Position numbers and translations under genes: made by a program. Positions 47,921-56,547 of a stretch of DNA of 64,000 nucleotides are shown here, one piece after another. Within the stretch, counting starts at the first letter, position 1; the number at the start of each line of letters is the position of its first letter. Origin of the DNA: Pseudomonas sp. PDNC002 (GTDB taxonomy: Bacteria > Pseudomonadota > Gammaproteobacteria > Pseudomonadales > Pseudomonadaceae); NCBI RefSeq assembly GCF_016919445.1, contig NZ_CP070356.1, forward strand, positions 6,017,502-6,081,501, read 5' to 3'. The notes beneath the pieces were generated by a model, which did not search any database, was not told the DNA's origin, and was given only the letters and a program-made list of their open reading frames with translations.

Positions 47921-49222
47921 TCAGGAGTGGCTGGAAGGAATGGGAGAGGCGTCGACATCGGCCACGCGGGCCTGGCCGTCGAGGCGCTGTTGCTGCTTGA
48001 TCGCGTAGTGCATCCAGACCATGCACACCACGGTCAGGCCGAACAGCAACATGAAGCAGGAGGAGCGCACGCCGATGCGATCGGCGGCGAAGCCGAACAG
48101 GATCGGCAGGCAGAAGCCGCCGAGGCCGCCGATAACCCCGACCATGCCGCCGACGGTGCCCATGTTCTGTGGGTAGTAGTCGTGGATGATCCGGTACACG
48201 CTGGCCTTGCCGAAGCCCTGGGCGATACCGACGACGAACACCAGGAAGGTGAACAGCCAGACGTTCAGGCCGATGCCGAGGCTGACGTCACCCTTGATGC
48301 CATGGATGGTCATGGTGGTCGGCGGGTAGGAGAGGAAGAACAGGCAGACCAGGCAGATCCAGAACACGCCCCAGTTCACCGAGCGGGCGCCGTAGTGATC
48401 GCTGAACCAGCCGCCCACCGCACGGATCAGGCCCGACGGCAGGGTGAACAGCATGGTGATGAAGGACGCGGTGCGCAGGTCCAGGCCGTACTCGGCGATG
48501 TAGTACTTCGGCAGCCACAGGGCCAGGGCGACGAAGCCGCCGAAGACGAAGAAGTAGTACAGGCCGAAGCGCCAGACGCGCAGTTCACCCAGCGGCGCCA
48601 GCTGCTTGGCCAGGGTCGGCCGCGGACGGCTCGGGTCGGCGTCGCCGCCCTTGGTGTGGGCCGGATCGGTCCAGGTGCAGAACCAGAACAGCAGCGCGGT
48701 GACCAGCATGGCCACCGAGTAGATCTGCGGCACCATGCGCCAGCCGAAGGCGACGACGATCATCGGCGCCACTAGGTTGGTAATGGCCGCTCCCGCGTTG
48801 CCGGCACCGAAGATGCCCATGGCAGTGCCCTGGCGTTCCTTCTCGAACCACGAGGAGGTGTAGGCGATGCCCACGGCGAAGGAGCCGCCGGCCAGGCCGA
48901 CGAACAGGCCCAGCACCAGGTAGTGCCAGTAGAGGGTGGCGAAGGCCAGGCCGTAGATCGGGATGGCCACCAGCAGCATGTGGATGAAGAACACGATGCG
49001 CCCGCCGAAGCGGTCGGTGATCAACCCCAGGGGCAAGCGCACCAGCGAACCGGTGAGGATCGGCAACGCGACCATCAGGCCGAACTGCGCCTCGGATAGG
49101 CCCAGCTCCTCCTTGATGCGGATACCGATGATCGAAAACATCGTCCAGACCGCGAAGTTCACGGCGAACGCCAGTGTGCTCATGCCGAGCACGGAGTACT
49201 GTTTCTGACGGTGGGACAACAT
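47921..49222 (-). CDS. narK1: Nitrate transporter NarK1
   Basis: Predicted 433 residues, the first gene of the narK1K2GHJI operon. This MFS nitrate porter (type I, nitrate/proton symport) shows the signature GSFAVGIAYTSSWFEKERQGT and GNAGAAITNLVAP. The TM2-TM3 loop has LITDRFGGR. I take ATG 49222; the in-frame GTG at 49234 lies too close to the AGGAA. In P. aeruginosa and P. stutzeri NarK1/NarK2 work together in anaerobic nitrate uptake. Confidence 0.94.
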   Translation of the reverse strand: MLSHRQKQYSVLGMSTLAFAVNFAVWTMFSIIGIRIKEELGLSEAQFGLMVALPILTGSLVRLPLGLITDRFGGRIVFFIHMLLVAIPIYGLAFATLYWHYLVLGLFVGLAGGSFAVGIAYTSSWFEKERQGTAMGIFGAGNAGAAITNLVAPMIVVAFGWRMVPQIYSVAMLVTALLFWFCTWTDPAHTKGGDADPSRPRPTLAKQLAPLGELRVWRFGLYYFFVFGGFVALALWLPKYYIAEYGLDLRTASFITMLFTLPSGLIRAVGGWFSDHYGARSVNWGVFWICLVCLFFLSYPPTTMTIHGIKGDVSLGIGLNVWLFTFLVFVVGIAQGFGKASVYRIIHDYYPQNMGTVGGMVGVIGGLGGFCLPILFGFAADRIGVRSSCFMLLFGLTVVCMVWMHYAIKQQQRLDGQARVADVDASPIPSSHS

Positions 49223-49283
49223 GGCTAAGCTCACTTCCTGACAGCCTTTGCCCGCACGTTAGGTAAGGAGTAGTGGCCTTCCC

Positions 49284-49297
49284 TTGATCGTCATCAA
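49284..49297. promoter_or_regulatory. Anr/FNR box (perfect), narK1-narX intergenic
   Basis: TTGATCGTCATCAA is a full match to TTGAT-N4-ATCAA. Placing it at -41.5 of the leftward narK1 promoter predicts a start near 49249; it could also serve the rightward narXL promoter near 49332. Confidence 0.88.
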
Positions 49298-49334
49298 TGA
49301 GCCAAACGGCGATTCATGAGCAGATGCGCGCCGC

Positions 49335-49350
49335 TACCTCCTAGTGGGTA
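49335..49350. promoter_or_regulatory. NarL 7-2-7 heptamer pair
   Basis: TACCTCCTAGTGGGTA has two inverted TACYYMT-like heptamers separated by 2 bp, the preferred NarL-phosphate arrangement. It lies 52 bp from the Anr box, matching the Anr-plus-NarL layout known for narK1 in P. aeruginosa. Confidence 0.75.
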
Positions 49351-49395
49351 TCACTCAAATGAATGCTTAACTTGTTGTTTTAAAAGGCATTTAGT

Positions 49396-51258
49396 ATGAA
49401 CAAAGCGCCTTCCTCCGAGCCCTCCGGCAACGACCGATTCTTTGTGGGTAGTCCCCCTGCCGGACGCACGTCCCTGCGCAAATCCATCGTCGTTCGCTTC
49501 GGCTGCTACCTCACCCTGCTGGTATCCCTGGCCCTGGCCGGCATGTTCAGCGCCCTGCTGTTCGCCGACTATTCGCATCAGGATGCGGCGGTGATCAACC
49601 AGGCCGGCTCGCTGCGCATGCTCACCTATCGCCTGGCGCTCGACCCGTCGCCAATCAATCGCCAGGCGTTGCAATCCACCCTCGCCGCCCGCCTGGACAG
49701 CGACGAGATCACCCGCCTGCTGCGCCGCTCCGATGCCGATGCGCCGATCCAGCAGCAGCACCGGCAACTGCGAGAGGAACTGCGCAAACTCGACCTCGCC
49801 CAAGAGCCGGCGCTGACCACCCTGGATACCTTTGTCGGCCACATCGACGGCTTCGTCGGCACCCTGCAACGCAACGCCGAACAGCGCTCGCAGATGCTCA
49901 GCACAGTGCAGGGCCTGTGCCTGTTCCTCAGCCTGCTGGTGGTGTTCATCAGCCTCTACGACCTCAGCTACCACGTGGTCGGTCCACTGCGCGAACTCAC
50001 TGGCACAGCTCGCCGCCTGGGCCAGGGCGACCTCAGCGCGCGGGTCAGCAGCAGTGGCGAGGACGAGTTGAGTCAATTGGGCGAGCGCTTCAACCAGATG
50101 GCCGAGGAACTCCAGGCCAGCTACCGCGAACTGGAAGCGCGGGTTGAAGAGAAGACCCGTGCCCTCTCCAACAGCCACCAACGCCTGGAATTGCTCTACG
50201 ACAGTGCCCGCCGCCTGGGCCAGGACCCGTATGACGAGCGCACCCTGCAACCGCTGCTGAACCAGCTCGAGCGCGTGCTGCAGGCCGGCAAGGTGACCCT
50301 CTGCCTGAACAAGGACGGCGTCGAGCGCGCCTACAGTTCGCTCACCACCGACGGCGTCACCGGCGGCTTCTGCCTGCAGGGCGACTGCGGTGCCTGCCGC
50401 GCCCAGGCCGACCATTGCGGTGAGCGGAGCCAAGGCATCAATCCGCTGTTGATGCAGCCGCTGTCCATTGGCGAACACCGCTTCGGCGAACTGTTCATCG
50501 AGACCGCCAGCGGCCAGTTGGAAGACTGGCAGCGGCAGTTCGCCGAAGGTTTCTGCGACAACATCGCGCGCACCTTCGCCCTGACCCTGCAGCAGGAACA
50601 GGAGAACCGCCTGGCGCTGTTCGCCGAGCGCAGCACCATCGCCCGCGAGTTGCACGACTCGCTGGCGCAGTCGCTGTCCTACCTGAAGATCCAGGTCAGC
50701 CGCCTGGCCACCCTGCTCAAGCGCGACGTCCCGCCGGAAAAGATCGACGAGACCCTCGACGAACTGCGCGAAGGCCTCAACAGCGCCTATCGGCAGCTAC
50801 GCGAACTGCTCACCACCTTCCGCCTGAGCCTGGAGCAGTCGAGCCTGGAAGCGGCGCTGGTGAAGACCGTGGAAGAGTTCGGCGAACGCGGTGGGCTGGC
50901 CGTCGAGCTGGACAACCGGCTGGCGCATATTCCGCTCAACCCCAACGAGGAAATCCACATCCTGCAGATCGTCCGCGAGGCTCTTTCCAACGTGGTACGG
51001 CACGCTCAGGCACGGCACGCGACAGTCACCCTGTTTGAAGATGCCGAGGATCAGGTATGCATCACCGTGGACGATGACGGCGTGGGCTTTGACCCAGCGC
51101 AGAGCCGCAATGGGCACTATGGGCTTAGCATCATGCGGGAGCGCAGCCAGACCCTGGAAGCCAGCTTCAGCATCGCCCCGCGCGAGCCGCAAGGTACCCG
51201 CGTCAGCGTGCGCTTCACCCACAAACCCCTGACGCAGTCCCCGGAGACCACCCCATGA
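49396..51258 (+). CDS. narX: Nitrate/nitrite sensor histidine kinase NarX
   Basis: Predicted 620 residues. TM1 (~36-58) is followed by the periplasmic nitrate-binding P-box [15 protein letters not shown] (residues 67-81), then TM2 (~170-192), HAMP and a cysteine-containing central module ([16 protein letters not shown]). The HisKA_3 phosphoacceptor is in [15 protein letters not shown] (His near 420), and the HATPase region ends with DDDGVGFDP and [10 protein letters not shown]. It phosphorylates NarL. The stop overlaps narL as ATGA. Confidence 0.95.
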   Translation: MNKAPSSEPSGNDRFFVGSPPAGRTSLRKSIVVRFGCYLTLLVSLALAGMFSALLFADYSHQDAAVINQAGSLRMLTYRLALDPSPINRQALQSTLAARLDSDEITRLLRRSDADAPIQQQHRQLREELRKLDLAQEPALTTLDTFVGHIDGFVGTLQRNAEQRSQMLSTVQGLCLFLSLLVVFISLYDLSYHVVGPLRELTGTARRLGQGDLSARVSSSGEDELSQLGERFNQMAEELQASYRELEARVEEKTRALSNSHQRLELLYDSARRLGQDPYDERTLQPLLNQLERVLQAGKVTLCLNKDGVERAYSSLTTDGVTGGFCLQGDCGACRAQADHCGERSQGINPLLMQPLSIGEHRFGELFIETASGQLEDWQRQFAEGFCDNIARTFALTLQQEQENRLALFAERSTIARELHDSLAQSLSYLKIQVSRLATLLKRDVPPEKIDETLDELREGLNSAYRQLRELLTTFRLSLEQSSLEAALVKTVEEFGERGGLAVELDNRLAHIPLNPNEEIHILQIVREALSNVVRHAQARHATVTLFEDAEDQVCITVDDDGVGFDPAQSRNGHYGLSIMRERSQTLEASFSIAPREPQGTRVSVRFTHKPLTQSPETTP

Positions 51259-51908
51259 CGGCCACCCCCACCGATGACCGTGCGCGCATCCTGCTCGTCG
51301 ATGACCATCCGATGATGCGCAAGGGCGTGATCCAGTTGCTGGAGTTCGAGGACGACCTGAGTGTGGTGGGTGAGGCCGGCAGCGGCGAAGAAGCCCTGCG
51401 CAAGGCCGCCGAGCTGGACCCGGACATGATCCTGCTCGACCTGAACATGAAGGGCATGAACGGCCTCGACACCCTGCGCGCCCTGCGCGAGCAAGGCGTG
51501 GTCGCGCGCATCGTGGTGTTCACCGTCTCCGACGATCGCAACGACGTGATCAACGTCCTGCGCGCCGGCGCCGACGGCTACCTGCTCAAGGACATGGAAC
51601 CCGAGCGCCTGCTGGAACACATCCGCCAGGCCGCCACCGGCCAGCTCACCATCAGCCCGCAGCTGACCCAGGTACTGGCCCAGGCCCTGCGCGGCGATGA
51701 CCGGCCCAAGGGCATCGAAGAACTCACCGACCGCGAACGGCAGATCCTCCGCCAGCTCGCCCACGGCTACAGCAACAAGATGATCGCGCGCAAACTCGAC
51801 ATCACCGAAGGCACCGTGAAGGTCCATGTGAAGCGCGTGCTGCACAAGCTGGGCATGCGCTCACGGGTGGAAGCAGCGGTTTGGGCGGTGGAGAACCATC
51901 TGGTCTGA
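51255..51908 (+). CDS. narL: Nitrate response regulator NarL
   Basis: Predicted 217 residues. The receiver domain has LLVDDHPMM, the phospho-acceptor Asp in [10 protein letters not shown] (near residue 61) and the conserved Lys in GYLLKDME. The C-terminal LuxR-type HTH reads [40 protein letters not shown]. NarL-phosphate activates narK1K2GHJI. It overlaps narX by 4 bp. Confidence 0.96.
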   Translation: MTATPTDDRARILLVDDHPMMRKGVIQLLEFEDDLSVVGEAGSGEEALRKAAELDPDMILLDLNMKGMNGLDTLRALREQGVVARIVVFTVSDDRNDVINVLRAGADGYLLKDMEPERLLEHIRQAATGQLTISPQLTQVLAQALRGDDRPKGIEELTDRERQILRQLAHGYSNKMIARKLDITEGTVKVHVKRVLHKLGMRSRVEAAVWAVENHLV

Positions 51909-51959
51909 TTGCCCAGCGGTACGGCGTATGGCCATCGGCCGACTCACACCGGCCTCCCT

Positions 51960-51994
51960 GTAGGAGTGGACCATGCTCGCGGCCCGCCCCTACG
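51960..51994. repeat. Degenerate REP of the GTAGGAGCGGAC family
   Basis: GTAGGAGTGGACCATGCTCG at 51960-51979 is followed by GCCCGCCCCTAC; arms are partly decayed. Confidence 0.6.
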
Positions 51995-52029
51995 ACGGAG
52001 CCCCCTGATAGCCTAAGTGCTCGGGCTAT

Positions 52030-52145
52030 CCCCTCACCCCAGCCCTCTCCCCCAGGAGAGGGAGCCGCCCGAGCCGGCTGAAGCTGAGGTTTCAACCTGC
52101 GCCGAACTGTCCCCTCTCCCTCTGGGAGAGGGTTAGGGTGAGGGG
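52030..52145. repeat. REPIN of the CCCTCTCC family downstream of narL
   Basis: Left arm around 52043-52062, right arm CCCTCTCCCTCTGGGAGAGG at 52112-52131. The interior has CCGAGCCGGCTGA and TTTCAACCTGCGCCGAA, akin to the copies at 35486, 54613 and 61619. Confidence 0.88.
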
Positions 52146-52210
52146 CTCTTGCTGCCATCCAGAGCAACTGTAGAGGCCACTACCTCACTGGTAATAGCCC
52201 GCTCGCCGAC

Positions 52211-52224
52211 TTGATTCAGATCAT
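52211..52224. promoter_or_regulatory. Anr/Dnr-type box upstream of the DGC-motif gene
   Basis: TTGATTCAGATCAT matches TTGAT-N4-ATCAA at 9 of 10 defined bases. Its centre is 60 bp before ATG 52278, so a class-II (-41.5) promoter would give a ~19-nt leader. Confidence 0.7.
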
Positions 52225-52277
52225 GTCGCGCCGACTCGTTGCGGCAGGACACTGCGGGACTCACCCAGGAGGTCCCC

Positions 52278-52646
52278 ATGTCGCCTTCGCCGCACCTGCC
52301 CCTCGTGTACTCCTGCTCCGGCTGCTCCAACCTCGCGCAACTGGCGAACGATCTCGCCCTGCGCCTGGACCGTGATGGACTGGCGGAAATGTCCTGCATT
52401 GCGGGAGTGGGCGGCGACGTGCCGGCACTGGTGAAGAAGGCCTGCTCGGGCCGGAGGATCATCGCCGTGGACGGCTGCCACCTGCACTGTGTGCAGAACT
52501 GCCTGGCGCGCCACGGTGTGAAGGCCGCGCACGAACTCACCCTGACCGAGTACGGCCTCAAGAAGCGCTATGGCCAGGAGGCGCCGGTGCAGGATTTCGA
52601 GATGCTCTACGAGGAACTCAGGTTTCTCCTTCGCTCCGCTACCTAG
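52278..52646 (+). CDS. Small Cys-rich DGC-domain protein (putative zinc-binding)
   Basis: Predicted 122 residues. Conserved cysteines occur in YSCSGCSNLAQLAN, MSCIAGVGG, KKACSG and DGCHLHCVQNCLARHG; the last includes the DGC signature of the putative zinc-binding DGC family. The molecular function is unknown. AGGAGG precedes ATG 52278, which corrects an upstream start at 52239. An Anr-like box sits upstream, and its homologue in P. aeruginosa also sits beside narXL, by memory. It overlaps the convergent moeA stop by 4 bp. Confidence 0.87.
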   Translation: MSPSPHLPLVYSCSGCSNLAQLANDLALRLDRDGLAEMSCIAGVGGDVPALVKKACSGRRIIAVDGCHLHCVQNCLARHGVKAAHELTLTEYGLKKRYGQEAPVQDFEMLYEELRFLLRSAT

Positions 52647-53878
52647 GCGCTCAACTCGCTGAATGACAGGAACGGCACTGGCTCGCCGGCGCGCAGGGTG
52701 CGTCCGGCCTCCACCATTGCCAGGCCATCGGCCCAGCTCGCCGCGCGCAGCATGGCCGAGCCTTGCTGCGGATGCAGGCAGATGCGTGCCGTGCCGGTGC
52801 TGTCCAGCTCCAGGCGCGCACGCAGGTACTGGCGGCGCGAATTGACCGTGGGCCAGTTGAATCCCGCCGGCAGGGTGACCGGCAGCGTGTCGACATCGAG
52901 GCGCCCCTGGGCACGCCAGAGGAACGGCCGCGCCACCACCAGGGCGGTGACCAGCGCAGCGGCCGGATTGCCCGGCAAGCCGATCCACGGCTTGCCGGCG
53001 ATGCTGCCGAAAGCCAAAGGCTTGCCCGGCTGCATCTTCAGCTTCCACAGGTGCAGTTCGCCCAGTTCGCGGATCGCCTGCTTGAGGTAATCGCGGTCCC
53101 CCACGGAAACACCACCACTGGTGATCAGCACGTCCCACTCGGACGCAGCGAGGCGCAGCGCATCGCGGCTGGCCGCCAGGGTGTCGGCGAGCACGCCGTA
53201 GTCGTGGACTTCGATGCCCCAGCCGCGCAACAGCGCGCCGATGCTGAATCGGTTGGCGTTGTAGATCTGCCCCGGAGCCAGTGGCTCGCCGGGCTCGCGC
53301 AGCTCATCGCCGCTGCTCAGCAGGCAGACACGCAACGGCCGGTAAACCGCGACCCGGTCCAGCCCGACGCTGGCCAGCAAGCCGATCTCCTGGGCGCGCA
53401 GTGTCTTTCCGGCGCTGAGCAGGGCATCACCGTTGCGGAGCTCTTCACCACGCCGGCGCACATGGCTGCCAGGGGCGACCTGGGGAACCTGCAACCAGTC
53501 GCCATCGACCACACAGTCTTCCTGGGCGATCACGCTGTCGGCACCCGGCGGAAGTGGCGCTCCGGTGAAGATGCGCACGGCCTGGCTAGGCTGCAGTTCG
53601 ACCTCGGCGGCATCGCCGGCGGCGATGTAGCCGGCAATCTTCAGCCGCGCGCCGGCTTCTCCCGTGTCGGCGCTACGCAGGGCATAGCCGTCCATCGCGC
53701 TGTTGTCCCACAGGGGCAGGTCGATGGGCGAATGAATGTCCTCGGCGAGGATGCGACCCAGGGCGCTTTCCAGGTCCACGCGCACGATCGGTGGCGCCGG
53801 GGGGACGAAGTCCCTCAGCGCGGCGATGGCTTCGTCCACCGGACGCAACCCGGAGCCGGAACAGCCGCAGCCGCTCAT
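52643..53878 (-). CDS. moeA: Molybdopterin molybdenumtransferase MoeA
   Basis: Predicted 411 residues. MoeA inserts molybdate into adenylylated molybdopterin. Family features are PLWDNSAMDGYA, the GAPLPPGADSVIAQED stretch, TSGGVSVGDRDYLK and PGKPLAFGSIAGKPWIGLPGNPAAA. The N-terminus is unusually Cys-rich ([10 protein letters not shown]), possibly a metal-binding addition. The ATG overlaps the moaB stop as ATGA. Confidence 0.96.
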   Translation of the reverse strand: MSGCGCSGSGLRPVDEAIAALRDFVPPAPPIVRVDLESALGRILAEDIHSPIDLPLWDNSAMDGYALRSADTGEAGARLKIAGYIAAGDAAEVELQPSQAVRIFTGAPLPPGADSVIAQEDCVVDGDWLQVPQVAPGSHVRRRGEELRNGDALLSAGKTLRAQEIGLLASVGLDRVAVYRPLRVCLLSSGDELREPGEPLAPGQIYNANRFSIGALLRGWGIEVHDYGVLADTLAASRDALRLAASEWDVLITSGGVSVGDRDYLKQAIRELGELHLWKLKMQPGKPLAFGSIAGKPWIGLPGNPAAALVTALVVARPFLWRAQGRLDVDTLPVTLPAGFNWPTVNSRRQYLRARLELDSTGTARICLHPQQGSAMLRAASWADGLAMVEAGRTLRAGEPVPFLSFSELSA

Positions 53879-54429
53879 GACCGGGTACCGCAGGCCAGCA
53901 CTGGGCGCTCAGGCAGGCGCTTGAGATGGGGAACGAAATTGCAGGGTTTGGTGCGGCTGTCCAACTGCTGGACGAGGATCTTTTCCCACGCTGTCAGGCA
54001 GGCCCCCGTGGAGCCGGGCAGGCAGCAGATCAGCGTGCCGTTGGTGATGCCGGCGATGGCGCGGGACTGAATGGTGGAGGTGCCGATCTCTTCCATGGAT
54101 ACCTGGCGGAACAGCTCGCCAAAACCATCCACGGTGCGCTCCAGCAGCGGGGCGACAGCTTGCGGGGTGTTGTCGCGGGCGGTGAAGCCGGTGCCGCCGG
54201 TGATCAGGCCGACCTGGACCTTGGGGTCGGCAATCCAGGCCGAGACCACGGCGCGGATCTGGTAGATGTCGTCGATAACCAGCCGGCGCTCGGCGAGAGC
54301 ATGGCCGGCGCGTTGCAGCGAGGTGACCAGGGCCTGGCCGGAGGTATCGTTGTGCAGGCTGCGGGTATCGCTGACGGTGAGGACCGCAATCTCCAGCGGC
54401 TGGAATTCCTGGGTGCTCAGATGGCTCAT
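53875..54429 (-). CDS. moaB: Molybdenum cofactor biosynthesis protein MoaB
   Basis: Predicted 184 residues. The MPT-binding fold shows [33 protein letters not shown] and [21 protein letters not shown]. MoaB/MogA-type proteins adenylylate molybdopterin before MoeA acts; whether this one is active or a MogA substitute is uncertain. The start at 54429 has GGAG 9 nt upstream and removes an eight-residue extension. It is first in a moaB-moeA unit and has a NarL-like palindrome upstream. Confidence 0.94.
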   Translation of the reverse strand: MSHLSTQEFQPLEIAVLTVSDTRSLHNDTSGQALVTSLQRAGHALAERRLVIDDIYQIRAVVSAWIADPKVQVGLITGGTGFTARDNTPQAVAPLLERTVDGFGELFRQVSMEEIGTSTIQSRAIAGITNGTLICCLPGSTGACLTAWEKILVQQLDSRTKPCNFVPHLKRLPERPVLACGTRS

Positions 54430-54456
54430 GAGGGGTTCTCCGATTCGGAGCAAAAG

Positions 54457-54470
54457 GGCTGGCGCCAGCC
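54457..54470. promoter_or_regulatory. 14-bp perfect palindrome upstream of moaB
   Basis: GGCTGGCGCCAGCC is fully self-complementary and lies 28 bp before the moaB start, in the likely 5' leader or promoter. It may be an operator or an RNA hairpin. Confidence 0.5.
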
Positions 54471-54495
54471 TGCGCCCCTTCTCCCCTGTCGCCCA

Positions 54496-54511
54496 TTCCT
54501 CCTAGGAGGTA
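54496..54511. promoter_or_regulatory. NarL-like 7-2-7 site upstream of moaB-moeA
   Basis: TTCCTCCTAGGAGGTA has the same centre and spacing as the narK1-narX site TACCTCCTAGTGGGTA; the reverse heptamer reads TACCTCC and the forward one TTCCTCC. It lies 67 bp upstream of the moaB start. The gap 54430-54927 otherwise holds repeats. Confidence 0.55.
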
Positions 54512-54612
54512 CTGCTCCGGCGCGTGCGGGGCATCGCCCTCGCCGTGCTTTCAAACCGGGGAGCGCGCCTATAGGAACAATGGTCTTTTCGGGGAAGTCC
54601 GTGCCGATGCTT

Positions 54613-54707
54613 TCCCCTCACCCCAGCCCTCTCCCCAGGGAGAGGGAGCCGTCCGTAGCGGCTGACGCAAGGGTTTCATCCTGTTCCGAACAGTTCCCTA
54701 GAGGGGC
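54613..54707. repeat. REPIN of the CCCTCTCC family with truncated right arm
   Basis: Left arm CCCTCTCCCCAGGGAGAGGG (54627-54646), an interior with CCGTAGCGGCTGACGCAAGG and TTTCATCCTG, and a decayed right end TTCCCTAGAGGGGC near 54694-54707. Confidence 0.8.
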
Positions 54708-54718
54708 TCTTGATCTTT

Positions 54719-54855
54719 GTAGGAGCGGACCTTGTCCGCGAACTCCATCGCGGCGGCGCGTTATCCACCCAGTGAAGAAGCGGTTGAACGCAAGAACCGG
54801 CAGACCTTGATCGCCTGAGCAGCGGCAAAGCTTCGCGGACAAGGTCCGCTCCTAC
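54719..54855. repeat. REPIN, GTAGGAGCGGAC family
   Basis: Forward arm GTAGGAGCGGACCTTGTCCG (54719-54738), and reverse arm CGCGGACAAGGTCCGCTCCT starting near 54834; ~90 bp between. It directly abuts the previous REPIN. Confidence 0.92.
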
Positions 54856-54927
54856 GAAAGCAGTGACGGCGGAGCCAGCCGGAAGTGACGTCGGAGGCAG
54901 CCGGATGTGACGGCGGAGCCAGCCGGA

Positions 54928-55380
54928 TCAGCTCTTCCAGCGATCGGCGGCGGCCTGGTCGCTGCAGCGGCCTTCGACCCAGCGCGGGCCGTCGGTGGTG
55001 TCTTCCTTCTTCCAGAACGGCGCGCGGGTCTTCAGGTAGTCCATGACGAAGTTGCAGGCATCGAATGCCGCCTGGCGGTGGGCGCTGGCGGCGCCGACGA
55101 AGACGATGGGTTCGCCCGGCTCCAGGCGGCCGATGCGGTGGAGGATTTCCAGACGCAGCAGCGGCCAGCGCTCATTGGCTTCGATCTCGATCTTGGCGAG
55201 GGCCTTTTCGGTCATCCCGGCGTAGTGCTCGAGGAACATGCCGCCCACTTCGCGGCCGTCGTTGAAATCACGCACGTAGCCGACGAAGCCGACCACCGCA
55301 CCGACGCCGACGTTGGCGGCGTGCATCGCGTTGAGTTCGGCGCCCGGATCGAACGCCGCTGGCTGGACGCGGATCGCCAT
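54928..55380 (-). CDS. moaE: Molybdopterin synthase catalytic subunit MoaE
   Basis: Predicted 150 residues. With MoaD it converts cPMP to molybdopterin. GFVGYVRDFNDGREV, LEHYAGMTEKAL, GRLEPGEPIVFVG-SAHR and the active-site Lys pair in APFWKKED are visible. The start at 55380 has GGAGGCTGAGG upstream. It is 4 bp after moaD, the third gene of moaC-moaD-moaE. Confidence 0.96.
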   Translation of the reverse strand: MAIRVQPAAFDPGAELNAMHAANVGVGAVVGFVGYVRDFNDGREVGGMFLEHYAGMTEKALAKIEIEANERWPLLRLEILHRIGRLEPGEPIVFVGAASAHRQAAFDACNFVMDYLKTRAPFWKKEDTTDGPRWVEGRCSDQAAADRWKS

Positions 55381-55384
55381 GACC

Positions 55385-55633
55385 TCAGCCTCCGGTGACG
55401 GTGGGGAAGAACGCCACCTCGTCGCCATCGGCGAGGGGCTCGTCCAGGGAGCACAGTTCCTGGTTGCGCGCGCACATCAGGTTCTGTTCGCCGAGCACGT
55501 CCCAGGCGCCGCCGCGCTGCAGCAGCAGACGGCGCAGGTCATCGAGGCTGGCCAGGGACTGGCTCCAGTTCAGTTGCTCGCCGTCCAAGCCGAGGGCTTC
55601 GCGGTAACGGGCGAAGTACTGCACGCGGATCAT
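55385..55633 (-). CDS. moaD: Molybdopterin synthase sulfur carrier subunit MoaD
   Basis: Predicted 82 residues with the ubiquitin-like fold; it ends [10 protein letters not shown], with the C-terminal Gly-Gly that is thiocarboxylated. The start overlaps the moaC stop as ATGA. Confidence 0.95.
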   Translation of the reverse strand: MIRVQYFARYREALGLDGEQLNWSQSLASLDDLRRLLLQRGGAWDVLGEQNLMCARNQELCSLDEPLADGDEVAFFPTVTGG

Positions 55634-56121
55634 GGGGTGTCTCCTGCAACGCTCTCGTCAGCGACGTAGTGACCGCTCTTGCCGCCGAGCTTCTCCAGCA
55701 GGCGCACGCTTTCGATGGTCATGCCCCGGTCCACGGCCTTGCACATATCGTAGATGGTCAGCGCGGCGACGCTGGCGGCGGTCAGCGCCTCCATCTCGAC
55801 ACCGGTCTGCCCGGCCAGCTTGCAGCGGGCGACGATGTGCACGGTGTCTTCACCCTCGGCGTTCAGCTCGACCTTGACGCTGGTGAGCAGCAGCGGGTGG
55901 CACAGCGGGATCAGTTCATGGGTCTTCTTGGCTGCCTGGATGCCGGCGATGCGCGCCACGGCGAACACGTCGCCCTTGGGGTGGCCGCCGTCCTGGATCA
56001 GCTTGAGGGTATCCGGGAGCATGCGCACCCGGGCTTCGGCCACGGCTTCACGGGAGGTCACGGCTTTTTCGGTGACATCGACCATGTTGGCGCGGCCCTG
56101 GGAATCGAGATGGGTCAGCAC
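55630..56121 (-). CDS. moaC: Cyclic pyranopterin monophosphate synthase MoaC
   Basis: Predicted 163 residues. It forms cPMP from the MoaA product. The conserved [18 protein letters not shown] start, [15 protein letters not shown] with the active His, [25 protein letters not shown] and [11 protein letters not shown] are seen. It begins at GTG 56121 with GGAGAG upstream. It is first of moaC-moaD-moaE. Confidence 0.95.
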   Translation of the reverse strand: MLTHLDSQGRANMVDVTEKAVTSREAVAEARVRMLPDTLKLIQDGGHPKGDVFAVARIAGIQAAKKTHELIPLCHPLLLTSVKVELNAEGEDTVHIVARCKLAGQTGVEMEALTAASVAALTIYDMCKAVDRGMTIESVRLLEKLGGKSGHYVADESVAGDTP

Positions 56122-56255
56122 GGGTGGGAACTCTCCGGAGAATCAGGGGAACAGTTTAACCCCGACACGCGGGGCTGGCAGACCGGCGAGCGGCGCGTTG
56201 GGGGGAGGATTGTATACAAGAAGAGGTATGCGCGGGCTAGCGCCGGCGTCGCCGG

Positions 56256-56340
56256 GGTTCGCGAGCAAGGACTGGGCGTCCCCCTCGTTCCTACAGGTCC
56301 GGCGCGACATGCTCTGGTAGGAGCGAGCTTGCTCGCGAAC
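56256..56340. repeat. REPIN, GTAGGAGCGAGC family with one variant arm
   Basis: The left arm, in reverse, has the same inserted GGGGGACGCCCAGTCCTTGC wording as the 17625 copy; the right arm GTAGGAGCGAGCTTGCTCGC (56317-56336) is standard. Confidence 0.9.
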
Positions 56341-56385
56341 AAAGAGCATCCGGCTGACGACTCGGCCTCCCGCTCTACCCAACAG

Positions 56386-56499
56386 TCCCCTCTCCCGCTT
56401 GCGGGGGAGGGTTAGGGAGGGGGAGCGGCCCTGGCATGGGGGAGCAAGTTCGAACACCACCGCCCTCTCCCCAGCCCTCTCCCTGAAGGGAGAGGGGTT
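56386..56499. repeat. REPIN of the CCCTCTCC family (gap 56122-56547)
   Basis: Left arm CCCCTCTCCCGCTTGCGGGG (56387-56406), right arm CCCTCTCCCTGAAGGGAGAG (56476-56495). With the preceding REPIN it occupies most of the 426-bp gap; no gene is seen there. Confidence 0.87.
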
Positions 56500-56547
56500 G
56501 TCTGGAGCGGGAGGAGGAATCGGCAGAAGCCGGTTGTCGTGTGTCGA

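Noticed and set aside
42569..48775. A 2068-codon open frame on the plus strand opposite narG, narK2 and narK1
   Set aside because: It is a GC-bias shadow: low-complexity Ala/Gly/Val/His/Gln-rich product, no family motifs, and exactly antisense to well-supported genes.
54613..54855. Dense repeats that might suggest a CRISPR array
   Set aside because: The units are inverted doublets of different families with irregular spacing and no cas genes; they are REPINs.
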